A stretch of 10,699 bases of DNA from Tritrichomonas foetus (Eukaryota; Parabasalia; Tritrichomonadida; Tritrichomonadidae): positions 71,477-82,175 of the forward strand of contig MLAK01000207.1 of assembly GCA_001839685.1 (NCBI GenBank), written 5' to 3'. Position numbers and translations under genes: made by a program. Within the stretch, counting starts at the first letter, position 1, and each line of letters begins with the position of its first letter. Below, one piece after another: positions 1 through 7,499 of the stretch. The notes under the pieces were generated by a model. That model ran no database searches and was not told where the DNA came from. It saw only the letters and a program-made list of their open reading frames with translations.

Positions 1-15
1 TCGATCCAAATAAAC

Positions 16-29
16 ACAAGTTAACTTGT
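16..29. repeat. 14-bp perfect palindrome
   Basis: ACAAGTTAACTTGT reads the same on both strands. It could be a dimeric protein-binding site or simply chance in AT-rich DNA. No gene lies close enough to assign it. Confidence 0.5.
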
Positions 30-45
30 CATAGACTCTCATATT

Positions 46-70
46 TTTATTTATTTATTTATTTATTTAT
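46..70. repeat. (TTTA)6 microsatellite
   Basis: Six perfect TTTA units run from 46 to 69, with one more matching base before the pattern breaks at a C. It is a simple-sequence repeat in spacer DNA and probably varies in length between strains (inference). Confidence 0.9.
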
Positions 71-176
71 CTATTAGAAGTGATATTGATCAGAAAATGC
101 TGTAAATATATATTCACATTCCAGAATCATTTATAATGACTCAGACAAGTTCAAAATGACATCCACACGATTTTTT

Positions 177-249
177 TTCAAAGATAACTTTTTGAGTTAC
201 TAAAGCTTTAGAGGTATACACAAATTTATTCAAAATAACTTTTTGAATT
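177..249. repeat. short direct repeat pair, second copy a hairpin
   Basis: TTCAAAGATAACTTTTTGAG (177-196) recurs as TTCAAAATAACTTTTTGAA (229-247), with one base missing and one substitution. The shared core ATAACTTTTTGA is exact at 184-195 and 235-246. The second copy is also an inverted repeat: arms TTCAAAA (229-235) and TTTTGAA (241-247) around a 5-base loop. No function is known to me. Confidence 0.5.
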
Positions 250-1196
250 CACACACTTCACGCACAAATTTTCAATGGTGGTTTAATAGAAATGTTTCAA
301 AATAAATGAATAATTGAATAAAATGTAAAAAAGCAATGGATTTTGAATAATGATTACAATTGAAAAACAAGTATTCACAATTATCAGATTTTTCATTAGT
401 TGCAATAGAAAAAATTTTATCTTCTATTGTTTCACGAAACAATCATTGAGAAAATATACTTATCGGATAAGTGAAGTTCAAATCCTAAAAAATAACAAAA
501 AATATAAAAATTCACAAATTTTCAGGGAGTTCTAATTTGAATAAGGTTTTTCTTTGAGTATTATCAAATTATTCAATGACATATAAAAAAACTCAAAATG
601 TGCAATTGAAATTTCTTGCTAGTGATGATATATACAACGCGTTGCACTCTGTTTTTGGAAAACTCGTTCGATTGAGAAAATATATACCCCATTTAACAAG
701 CTTATATATCATTTTTATAAACCTCCCATAATCATCATTTCAATCCGTGAAAGAATTCTTCTTTCAATCTATTATACCTTTTTGCAAGTTTGAGAAACCA
801 TATATTTTTATTTTATCTCTCCAGAAGTTAAAATCATCAAAAGCTGAATAAGAATTCATTTTCAATGTATAAAAAGTCAATATCGTAAACAAAATTCAAA
901 AATTTATAGAATAAGGTCAACAAATTGAGAAGTTGAATGTGAAATATTTATGTGATTGAGATTTTGAAATTAATAATATTCTATGATATTTTTCAAATTT
1001 GAGAGTTGTTCCGCTTTCAAATCTCATCATTACTGAAACAAGTCATTACGAAGATTTTCAAACAACATTTTGTCGAGAAAGTCAAAGATATCTAAACTGA
1101 AGCTAAAGTCGTGTTCGTATTAATTTATCATCAATCACAAAAATTGCCATCTTCTTGATGTCACATTTCTTCAAGAAATGAAGAAAAGGAAAATAA

Positions 1197-1394
1197 TGCA
1201 TCAGTATTTGCGAAAGGAATACCATTTTTCTCGGGATTTTACAAGAATTCCATGAAAAATATGCTTTTATTCATCTTGATGAAAATTTCTTAAATAAATG
1301 TATATTTTATGTTCCAGCTTATGTCAAAAATGATTTGGGAAGACCAAAAACGTATGTAGAAGGACTCTGTCATCCTATATATTTTAATAGGTAA
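1197..1394 (+). pseudogene. possible decayed coding remnant (weak)
   Basis: A 65-codon open stretch lies between stops at 1194-1196 and 1392-1394 and contains no ATG. Its translation has a fairly protein-like, non-repetitive composition, for example HEKYAFIHLDENF and VKNDLGRPKTYVEG, unlike the Asn/Lys/Ile/Phe-dominated translations of most of this spacer. Just upstream, short open pieces in other frames (about 1030-1100 and 1155-1250) look similarly mixed, as a frameshifted dead gene might. I do not recognise the family. Stop-free runs of this size can arise by chance on this scale, so this is only a candidate. Confidence 0.15.
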
Positions 1395-1624
1395 TATTAT
1401 TGGACTTTTCGCCTGAAGAATTCGTATGAGAGCTCGTTTGATAATCCATTCTAAAATATAACTACTTTACTAAAGTGATATAGCATCTCAAATCTATCAA
1501 ATATGTCGAATTTTCGTATTTTTCTCAAATCCTTCATTTATGTGTATTCGCTGAAAATGTGCATAAATTTGTGAATTTTTATATGAATTTATCCTCCTTC
1601 TAAAAATCGAAATGATTCATATTA

Positions 1625-1748
1625 TCATTGCATTTCATATAACATGTCGGTATATTTCTAACTAGGCTCAAAAACAAAATGATATCAATATTCTATTTAT
1701 ATTTGGTCATTGTCGTTGTATTTCATATAACATGTCAGTGAATTTCTC
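1625..1748 (+). promoter_or_regulatory. duplicated 36-bp block and putative initiator of the kinase gene
   Basis: Two direct copies of a block about 36 bp long, 88 bp apart (about 1625-1660 and 1713-1748), match at about 30 of 36 positions. The core TTTCATATAACATGTC is identical at 1633-1648 and 1721-1736. Each core contains TCATA, which fits the trichomonad initiator TCA(+1)-Y-(T/A). In the proximal copy the predicted +1 A is base 1725, giving a 36-nt leader before the ATG at 1761. TCAGT at 1735-1739 is a poorer fit. Trichomonad leaders are usually shorter than about 20 nt, so this start is plausible but a little far away. The distal copy may be a second start or an old duplication. Confidence 0.4.
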
Positions 1749-1760
1749 TGAGAATTTAAA

Positions 1761-4700
1761 ATGATAGGTTTTTTACTTTTTCATTTTACATTCTCAGCAA
1801 AAATTGCATTGATTGGATTCACTCCACGTGTTTTTTCATCACCTTTGATAAACATCAAAACCCAAATTCTGAAGAATTCATCTTCTTCTGAATTTGACTT
1901 AATTTTGATAGAATCATCATCATTCAATCATCAGCATGAGAATTTTCACTACATTTGTTCATTCAAAGAGAAAATTCCAGCTTTTGATATTTTATTTAAT
2001 CCTTTTCATGAAAAATCAACTTTTTCTATATCTGACTTGGTTCCTGGTCATTTAGTAATTTCTCAAAATTTATACAAACATGATTTTTCCGTTTCTTATC
2101 AAAATTTGAATTCATCATATTTCATTCTTCCAAAAAGTTCTCAACTCAAGAATAATAATCATTTTATTTCAATAGATGCAAATTCCAAAGAATTTTCATT
2201 TCTTCAAAATTTAGAAACAAATTTTTATCTTTTTGCAAAAAATTCAAAAACTGAAATGGAAAATGAAGAATTAATAAATTTAATTTGCTCACCAAAAAGG
2301 AAAACAACAAATTTTTGTTTTCAAATTGTTTTCTTTTCGTTTCTAATTTTCTCTATTTTCATGTTGTTATTTTTCAAATCTCAAAATTTCATAAAATCAG
2401 GAAGATTTCAAAACTTCTGGTTGTTAGATTCTCAACACAATGTTAAATTTGGTTCCCCGCTTCAAGATTTAGATGAATTAACTCGTAATTTTTTAATCAG
2501 ACTTTTGGATACTTCAATGCTTTCTAAAAAAACTGAAACATCCATCATTCGAATTAAAAGAAAGAAAGATTTTGGAATCTTTCAACGCGCTATTGTTTTT
2601 CCAACAAAAAATAATCATGCTTTTGCAGTATTATGGGAAGAAAATGCACCACTCAACAATAATGATGTGAAACTCGATTGTAAAATCAAAGTTCCAAATG
2701 ACGATTCGACACCAACTGCTAATTTTACTTCTTTTCGTGATTTTCAACCACTTCACATTTCATTCATCCTTGAAAATAGTATTCATTGTACAGCAGATTT
2801 TCCAATGTCATTTTTAGCACCATTTCAACCAGATAGTCAACTGTATACTCTTGTACTATCAATTTATTGTGATTTAAATGATATGATTTTGACAAGACCT
2901 TATTTGAAAAGTAACTTTGGAACACTTTTTGAACGGTTTTGTAAAACAACACACATTCGGCGTTGCTTCTTTTATATTAAAAATAAACTTTACTATGCAT
3001 ATAATAAAGAAGGACTTGAACATTATGATAATAATTTAATTTACCAATTACCAAACAAAGTACCAATGGAGAATTGTTTTTATTACACTGCCAACTTTTT
3101 GGAGGGTGAAACTCAATGTTTTATTCATAGAATATGTGGACTTTCGTTCAATGTTTTATTTATAGGCTCAGTTGATCAATCAATACCCAAAGATCCTTCA
3201 TTTGAACGATGTAGTATACCTTTTTTCACATTGGTTATTAATTATATATTTCATTTGATTTCCGCAAACGAAATGAATCTCAAGTTCGATCGGTTTATTG
3301 ATTTATTTAAATCCTCAAATAACTTTTCTTTCGTAGAAATAGCAATTCGCACGAAAAGATTAATTACAATCAATACAAAATTATTCAACCCAGTTCCTAC
3401 AACCCTTGAAGAACTCATCAAACAAATTGAAAGCGAAGGAATCGATGATTTCCAAGAATTACGAAAAGAATTTCTTTCACTTTCACCAAATAGTGGTTTT
3501 TTGAAACAAAAAATTATCAAAATTGGAAAGGAAAATCCAAAATTCCTTTCTATCAATGCAGTTTTATCACATGATGAATTTATGAAAGATGATATTCTTG
3601 CAATTATGGCTGAAGATATCTCCAATGTCAAAGAAAAAGAGCAAGAACTCGAAAAAGCTATTCCTGATATTGAAAAAACAATAGAAAATTTAAGAATGGC
3701 AAAATTCCATATTGATGAACATGGTGAAATTATCATGGATGATGATCAAGTTTTTCTTGACCTTCAAATTCCACTCAAAAACCCTGCTCAAATCCCAGAA
3801 CCACATTTATCCAGTGAATCACTGAATCAAAGTCAAATTAATCGTCAACAAAATAATCCTATTACGACTAGCTTAGATGACCAAATAAATGACTCAACAA
3901 ATTCAAGAGATCGTCCAATTACTCCTCAATATGATAGAAAATTAAAACAGCTCTTTGATCCAAGTGATTTAATTAAATATTCCATGCTTGTTCGAGGAAA
4001 CAAAGTTGCGTTTAAATTAATTAATGGAAATCACAATCAAGTTTGGTATTCAGGTGTTTCAAATGGCGAAATTGGTTACATCTTTGATATTACTTCACTT
4101 TCTGAAGTTTCAAACAAACGTCACATCAGTGATGAAAGTATCCAACTGACTTCTTCTTCTTCACAAATCGTTTTTTGGATCGTTGATCTTAAAAACGATC
4201 TTGTTAAGCCACTTTTCTTGCAAGCCACCATTTGGGACGTACTTTCAGTTGATCGTGAAACTAGATTTACACGGTTAGTTGAATATCTCCATAATGATGA
4301 TCGAAATATTTTTTCACAACATTATTCACTTATAAAAAGTGGAAAGATTCAACAATGGTCTGGTGAACTTCGCCTTCCTCGAATTGGTGGTGCTTTCGAA
4401 TGGCATCGATTTGTAATGACTATATCGGTAAATGGAACACTTCATTGTCTAGCCTTAAATATTCATAAACAGAAAGAAATGGAAAACAAACTCCGTGAGA
4501 TTCAAAAAGTTCGAGATTTACTTCTTTCTAGTGGCAGACTTTCTCTTTGGCAATTTACAAATGATTATCAACCACTTGAAAGAATGAAAAGGTTTGATCC
4601 CGGTTTGATGAATGTCGTTTCTATGAATTGGGCATTCATTAATGAACAAGTACGACCAGATTATCGAACGCTTTTCATTTCAAAAATGAGGCGTGCTTTT

Positions 4701-6995
4701 TCTATGAATGAAAGTGTAAAAATGGATTTACCTTTACTTCTCGATAATCAAGAAATTTGGGTCTCTATTCGTGGAAAACTTCGTGGTAATTCACAAACTA
4801 GTTCACAAACTATTGTTGGTGTTTGTATTGATATTACACAACTTCGAAATACATACAGTGATTTAGAAAAAGAGAAAAAACGTGCAGAAGAAGCCAATAA
4901 ACAGAAAACTATATTTTTAGCCAATATGTCACATGAAATTCGAACACCAATGAACGGAATTTTCGGGATTCTTGACATTTTGGCACTTCAGGAATTAACA
5001 AGTGAGCAAAGACTTTTAGTTGATTCTATTCGAACATCATCTTTTCAATTATTAAAATTGTTAGATAATACATTAAATTTATCAAAAATTGAACAAGGTG
5101 AACTTGAAGTAAATCCAACTATTTTTAGTATTCAAAAACTTATCGAACCTATTTGTTTTGCAACTGCTCTTCGTGCAGCACAAAATAAACTTGATTTTAA
5201 AGTTTCAACATCGAGAAACTTTCCATCTTTTCTTTATGGAGATTCCAATCTTTTCATGCAAATTTGTAACAATTTAACATCAAATGCATTGAAATTTACT
5301 AAACAAGGTTTAATTTCAGTCAAATTAGGTTGGGAAGAACAGCCACAAGAAGAAAAATTACATGATAAACTCACTGAAGAATTGCTTGATGATCAACAAC
5401 AAGAATTTTGTGTTCTTGAAGTAGAAGATACTGGAATTGGAATTTCAAAAGAACAACAAAGAATCATTTTTGAACGTTTTGCACAAGCTGATCCTTCAGT
5501 CCAACGATTTTTCGGTGGAACAGGACTTGGCTTATCTCTTGTTCAAGATTTAGTTGATCTTATGGGTGGAACAGTCTCAGTTGAAAGTTCTGTTGGACGT
5601 GGAACAAAATTCACCGTCAAATTGCCAATGCAGTCAGTAATGGCTTGTTATTCCCCTCAATTTTGTGACAATAAAGAACATATTATTATGTTAATGATTG
5701 AGGATCGAGCTCTATCTTACTCTATTCTTGAATGGATGCAGAAGAGACATTATTCAATAATCTGTTTTACTGATCCCAATCAACTAAAAGAATTACTATG
5801 TGAATCTAATACAATGAATCTGACCTTAATGAATGATGAATCTGTTCATACAAACAATTTTTCGAATAATCAAAGTTCAAATTTACATTCAAGCTCGAAC
5901 GAAAATGACAATTCATTAGATAAAATGAAATTGGAATCCAATGGACTAACGAAAATAGTTGATCTGATTTTTGTTGAAGGTTTTAAAGAGAAGTGGTTAG
6001 ATATAAAAAATATTCTGGAGACACGAGACAATCCTCCGCCGGTTTGTAATTTCATTAATGCAGGTGAAAAGTCATTTTTCGAATTGTCTCTAACAAAGCC
6101 AATCATCATGCATCACTTCATCGACTTTATAAATAGAGTCCGTTATGGAAAAATGAAAGACAACGATTCCTCTTCAAATCTTAATATTTCTTCTACCACT
6201 ACTTTGACTCAACAAGAAAAGCCTAACACTGTTCAATCTCAAAGAAATAGAGTGAAGATCATCAGCGATGTTCCAAAATCGCCAATAATGAATTCGTTCA
6301 ATGTAATTGAACAATTACACTCAAATCAACGAGATACAACTCGAGCCAATATTTTAAAGAACATTCAATCTCCAAGCCATAATCACAATAAAACAGAAAG
6401 CACTGAAATTCAAACCAAAGATCCAAGTCAGAATAGATTATTAAAAAATAGTTCAAAATCCGAAAAGAAAACGCATCAAGATGAACTCAAACCCAAAGAG
6501 TCACCGAACAACACCGAAAACACACATCCGACAGATAATAATGAGTCAAAAACTTCAAAAGAAAAGAAATTTGAGAAAAACGATCGTAAAGATGAACAAA
6601 AAATTGAAAAGAAAGATGAGAAGAAAGAAACACGTATTTTAGTAGTAGAAGATAATAAAGCTAACCAATTTGTGATGCAGAAAATTTTAAGCCATATTGG
6701 TTGCTTCTTCAAAATTGCTGAAAACGGTAGGGAAGCAATTTCTGCTCTTGACACAGAAAATTTTGATCTTATTTTTATGGACTGCCAAATGCCAGTGTTA
6801 GACGGCCTCGAGGCAACAAGAATCATCAGAAGCTCTGGAAAGGAGTACTCAACAATTCCAATTGTGGCACTGACTGCTTCTGCTGTTGAAGGCGACGAAA
6901 AAACATGTAGACAAGCTGGAATGGACGCTTACCTCGCTAAACCTGTTCGAATTCAACAAATCACCAATGCAATCAAACAATTCGTCAATCAATGA
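1761..6995 (+). CDS. membrane-anchored hybrid sensor histidine kinase with PAS/GAF-like modules, pseudo-receiver and receiver
   Basis: This is a 1744-residue receptor-type hybrid kinase. Residues 2-20 form a hydrophobic signal anchor, about 21-184 an unrecognised external or luminal domain, and 185-205 a second membrane helix, leaving the rest cytosolic. Next come remote PAS/GAF-like folds (about 218-295, 354-510, 515-630, 733-782), coiled coil near 622-650, Ser/Asn/Gln-rich linker about 670-720, and two clearer PAS modules (about 800-915 and 916-1030). The HisKA H-box has His1058 in SHEIRTP. HATPase_c has an N-box (Asn1171, Asn1175), G1 DTGIG (Asp1223, Gly1225, Gly1227), an F-box near 1237-1240 and G2 GGTGLGL at 1252-1258. 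A degenerate receiver (about 1305-1465) has Glu1406 where the phospho-Asp belongs. After a Lys/Glu/Asn-rich linker, a complete receiver (1622-1744) has Glu1630/Asp1631, phospho-acceptor Asp1674, Thr1705 and Lys1727. Expected chemistry: ATP to His1058 to Asp1674, then onward through a separate HPt protein, since none is fused. An in-frame TGA at 1749-1751 fixes ATG 1761 as the first start. The ligand is unknown. Confidence 0.93.
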   Translation: MIGFLLFHFTFSAKIALIGFTPRVFSSPLINIKTQILKNSSSSEFDLILIESSSFNHQHENFHYICSFKEKIPAFDILFNPFHEKSTFSISDLVPGHLVISQNLYKHDFSVSYQNLNSSYFILPKSSQLKNNNHFISIDANSKEFSFLQNLETNFYLFAKNSKTEMENEELINLICSPKRKTTNFCFQIVFFSFLIFSIFMLLFFKSQNFIKSGRFQNFWLLDSQHNVKFGSPLQDLDELTRNFLIRLLDTSMLSKKTETSIIRIKRKKDFGIFQRAIVFPTKNNHAFAVLWEENAPLNNNDVKLDCKIKVPNDDSTPTANFTSFRDFQPLHISFILENSIHCTADFPMSFLAPFQPDSQLYTLVLSIYCDLNDMILTRPYLKSNFGTLFERFCKTTHIRRCFFYIKNKLYYAYNKEGLEHYDNNLIYQLPNKVPMENCFYYTANFLEGETQCFIHRICGLSFNVLFIGSVDQSIPKDPSFERCSIPFFTLVINYIFHLISANEMNLKFDRFIDLFKSSNNFSFVEIAIRTKRLITINTKLFNPVPTTLEELIKQIESEGIDDFQELRKEFLSLSPNSGFLKQKIIKIGKENPKFLSINAVLSHDEFMKDDILAIMAEDISNVKEKEQELEKAIPDIEKTIENLRMAKFHIDEHGEIIMDDDQVFLDLQIPLKNPAQIPEPHLSSESLNQSQINRQQNNPITTSLDDQINDSTNSRDRPITPQYDRKLKQLFDPSDLIKYSMLVRGNKVAFKLINGNHNQVWYSGVSNGEIGYIFDITSLSEVSNKRHISDESIQLTSSSSQIVFWIVDLKNDLVKPLFLQATIWDVLSVDRETRFTRLVEYLHNDDRNIFSQHYSLIKSGKIQQWSGELRLPRIGGAFEWHRFVMTISVNGTLHCLALNIHKQKEMENKLREIQKVRDLLLSSGRLSLWQFTNDYQPLERMKRFDPGLMNVVSMNWAFINEQVRPDYRTLFISKMRRAFSMNESVKMDLPLLLDNQEIWVSIRGKLRGNSQTSSQTIVGVCIDITQLRNTYSDLEKEKKRAEEANKQKTIFLANMSHEIRTPMNGIFGILDILALQELTSEQRLLVDSIRTSSFQLLKLLDNTLNLSKIEQGELEVNPTIFSIQKLIEPICFATALRAAQNKLDFKVSTSRNFPSFLYGDSNLFMQICNNLTSNALKFTKQGLISVKLGWEEQPQEEKLHDKLTEELLDDQQQEFCVLEVEDTGIGISKEQQRIIFERFAQADPSVQRFFGGTGLGLSLVQDLVDLMGGTVSVESSVGRGTKFTVKLPMQSVMACYSPQFCDNKEHIIMLMIEDRALSYSILEWMQKRHYSIICFTDPNQLKELLCESNTMNLTLMNDESVHTNNFSNNQSSNLHSSSNENDNSLDKMKLESNGLTKIVDLIFVEGFKEKWLDIKNILETRDNPPPVCNFINAGEKSFFELSLTKPIIMHHFIDFINRVRYGKMKDNDSSSNLNISSTTTLTQQEKPNTVQSQRNRVKIISDVPKSPIMNSFNVIEQLHSNQRDTTRANILKNIQSPSHNHNKTESTEIQTKDPSQNRLLKNSSKSEKKTHQDELKPKESPNNTENTHPTDNNESKTSKEKKFEKNDRKDEQKIEKKDEKKETRILVVEDNKANQFVMQKILSHIGCFFKIAENGREAISALDTENFDLIFMDCQMPVLDGLEATRIIRSSGKEYSTIPIVALTASAVEGDEKTCRQAGMDAYLAKPVRIQQITNAIKQFVNQ

Positions 6996-7055
6996 CTCTT
7001 GTTTCATTTCCTGTTTTTTACTCACTTGTTTATGATTTTGTTTGTTATTTTTCTC

Positions 7056-7061
7056 AATAAA
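7056..7061 (+). terminator. putative poly(A) signal of the kinase gene
   Basis: AATAAA lies about 60 nt after the kinase stop codon and includes the UAAA tetranucleotide reported as the poly(A) signal in Trichomonas. The TGA stop itself does not overlap a UAAA, so this is the nearest strong candidate. Cleavage would follow within a few tens of bases. Confidence 0.4.
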
Positions 7062-7481
7062 TAATCAATTAAAGAAAAAATATTACATTTTATTTATTCA
7101 GTTTTATCTTGTTATTCAAATACTTTTTTCTGATATATAGTTCAACAGACATGGAATCTTAATTCTTCAGTTTTTGATTTTTTAATGATTCTTTATTCTT
7201 CATCAGCTATTAATCTGCATTTGTTATTATTCTTCATAATTTATTCCTGAAAAATTGAGAAATAAAACATATTCCAGGCTAATTCAACATGAAATTGAGA
7301 AATACTTGTAACAAATTTCTCGTTAAAATGATATTTATATATATATATGCACCTATTACCCATATAGCTACTTCATTTCTAGTCAAAATATTCATAAATT
7401 ATCAAATATCTAAACACCAAGTAACTTTGAAACTAAATATCAAAATTATTATAATTAGATTAAATACAATTTTACAATTAA

Positions 7482-7485
7482 TTTA
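7482..7485 (-). terminator. putative UAAA poly(A) signal of the coiled-coil gene
   Basis: On the minus strand TAAA begins about 15 nt after the TAG stop (7500-7502), a position that suits the short 3' UTRs of trichomonad mRNAs. A four-base word is common in such AT-rich DNA, so support comes only from position. Confidence 0.3.
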
Positions 7486-7499
7486 CAATTATAATCATT

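Larger units (their letters stand above)
1..1760. other. gene-poor AT-rich intergenic region
   Basis: I see no supportable gene in this 1.76-kb stretch. All six frames are broken by frequent stops; the longest ATG-initiated frame (350-535, 61 codons) has no recognisable motif and is the kind of frame expected by chance at this base composition. No tRNA-like box pair, rRNA or other RNA gene is visible. What it does hold is listed separately: a TTTA microsatellite, a 14-bp palindrome, a pair of short direct repeats, further small inverted repeats, one open stretch that may be a gene remnant, and the promoter-proximal block before the kinase gene. Confidence 0.7.
6996..7499. other. convergent 3' spacer
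   Basis: This AT-rich spacer separates two convergent genes, so it should hold both 3' ends. Apart from the two poly(A)-type signals listed separately, it has a short TA run near 7335-7348 and loosely repeated TTCTT/TTTTTGATT words. An ATG-initiated frame starting at 7289 runs into the 3' end of the opposite-strand gene and has no motif, so I do not annotate it. Confidence 0.6.

Noticed and set aside
177..249. CRISPR-like or transposon terminal repeats in the 5' spacer
   Set aside because: Only two imperfect copies of about 20 bp exist, with no regular spacing, no flanking target duplication and no transposase frame.
350..535. 61-codon plus-strand frame starting with ATG
   Set aside because: Composition is that of translated AT-rich spacer, with no motif, no initiator and no family resemblance; length is within chance.
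600..720. tRNA-like B-box word GTTCGATTG near 666
   Set aside because: No matching A box, acceptor stem or anticodon arm can be drawn around it.
881..886. Hexamer TATCGT, resembling a Myb MRE-2r site
   Set aside because: It lies about 880 bp from the nearest start codon and matches only six bases, which is expected by chance.
3251..3736. 161-codon minus-strand frame inside the kinase gene
   Set aside because: It is a shadow of the kinase coding strand, rich in Ser/Ile/Phe from complementing Asp/Glu/Lys codons, with no motif of its own.
6476..6826. 116-codon minus-strand frame over the Lys/Glu-rich linker
   Set aside because: Its Ser/Phe runs are the complement of GAA/AAA-rich linker codons; it is a shadow frame.
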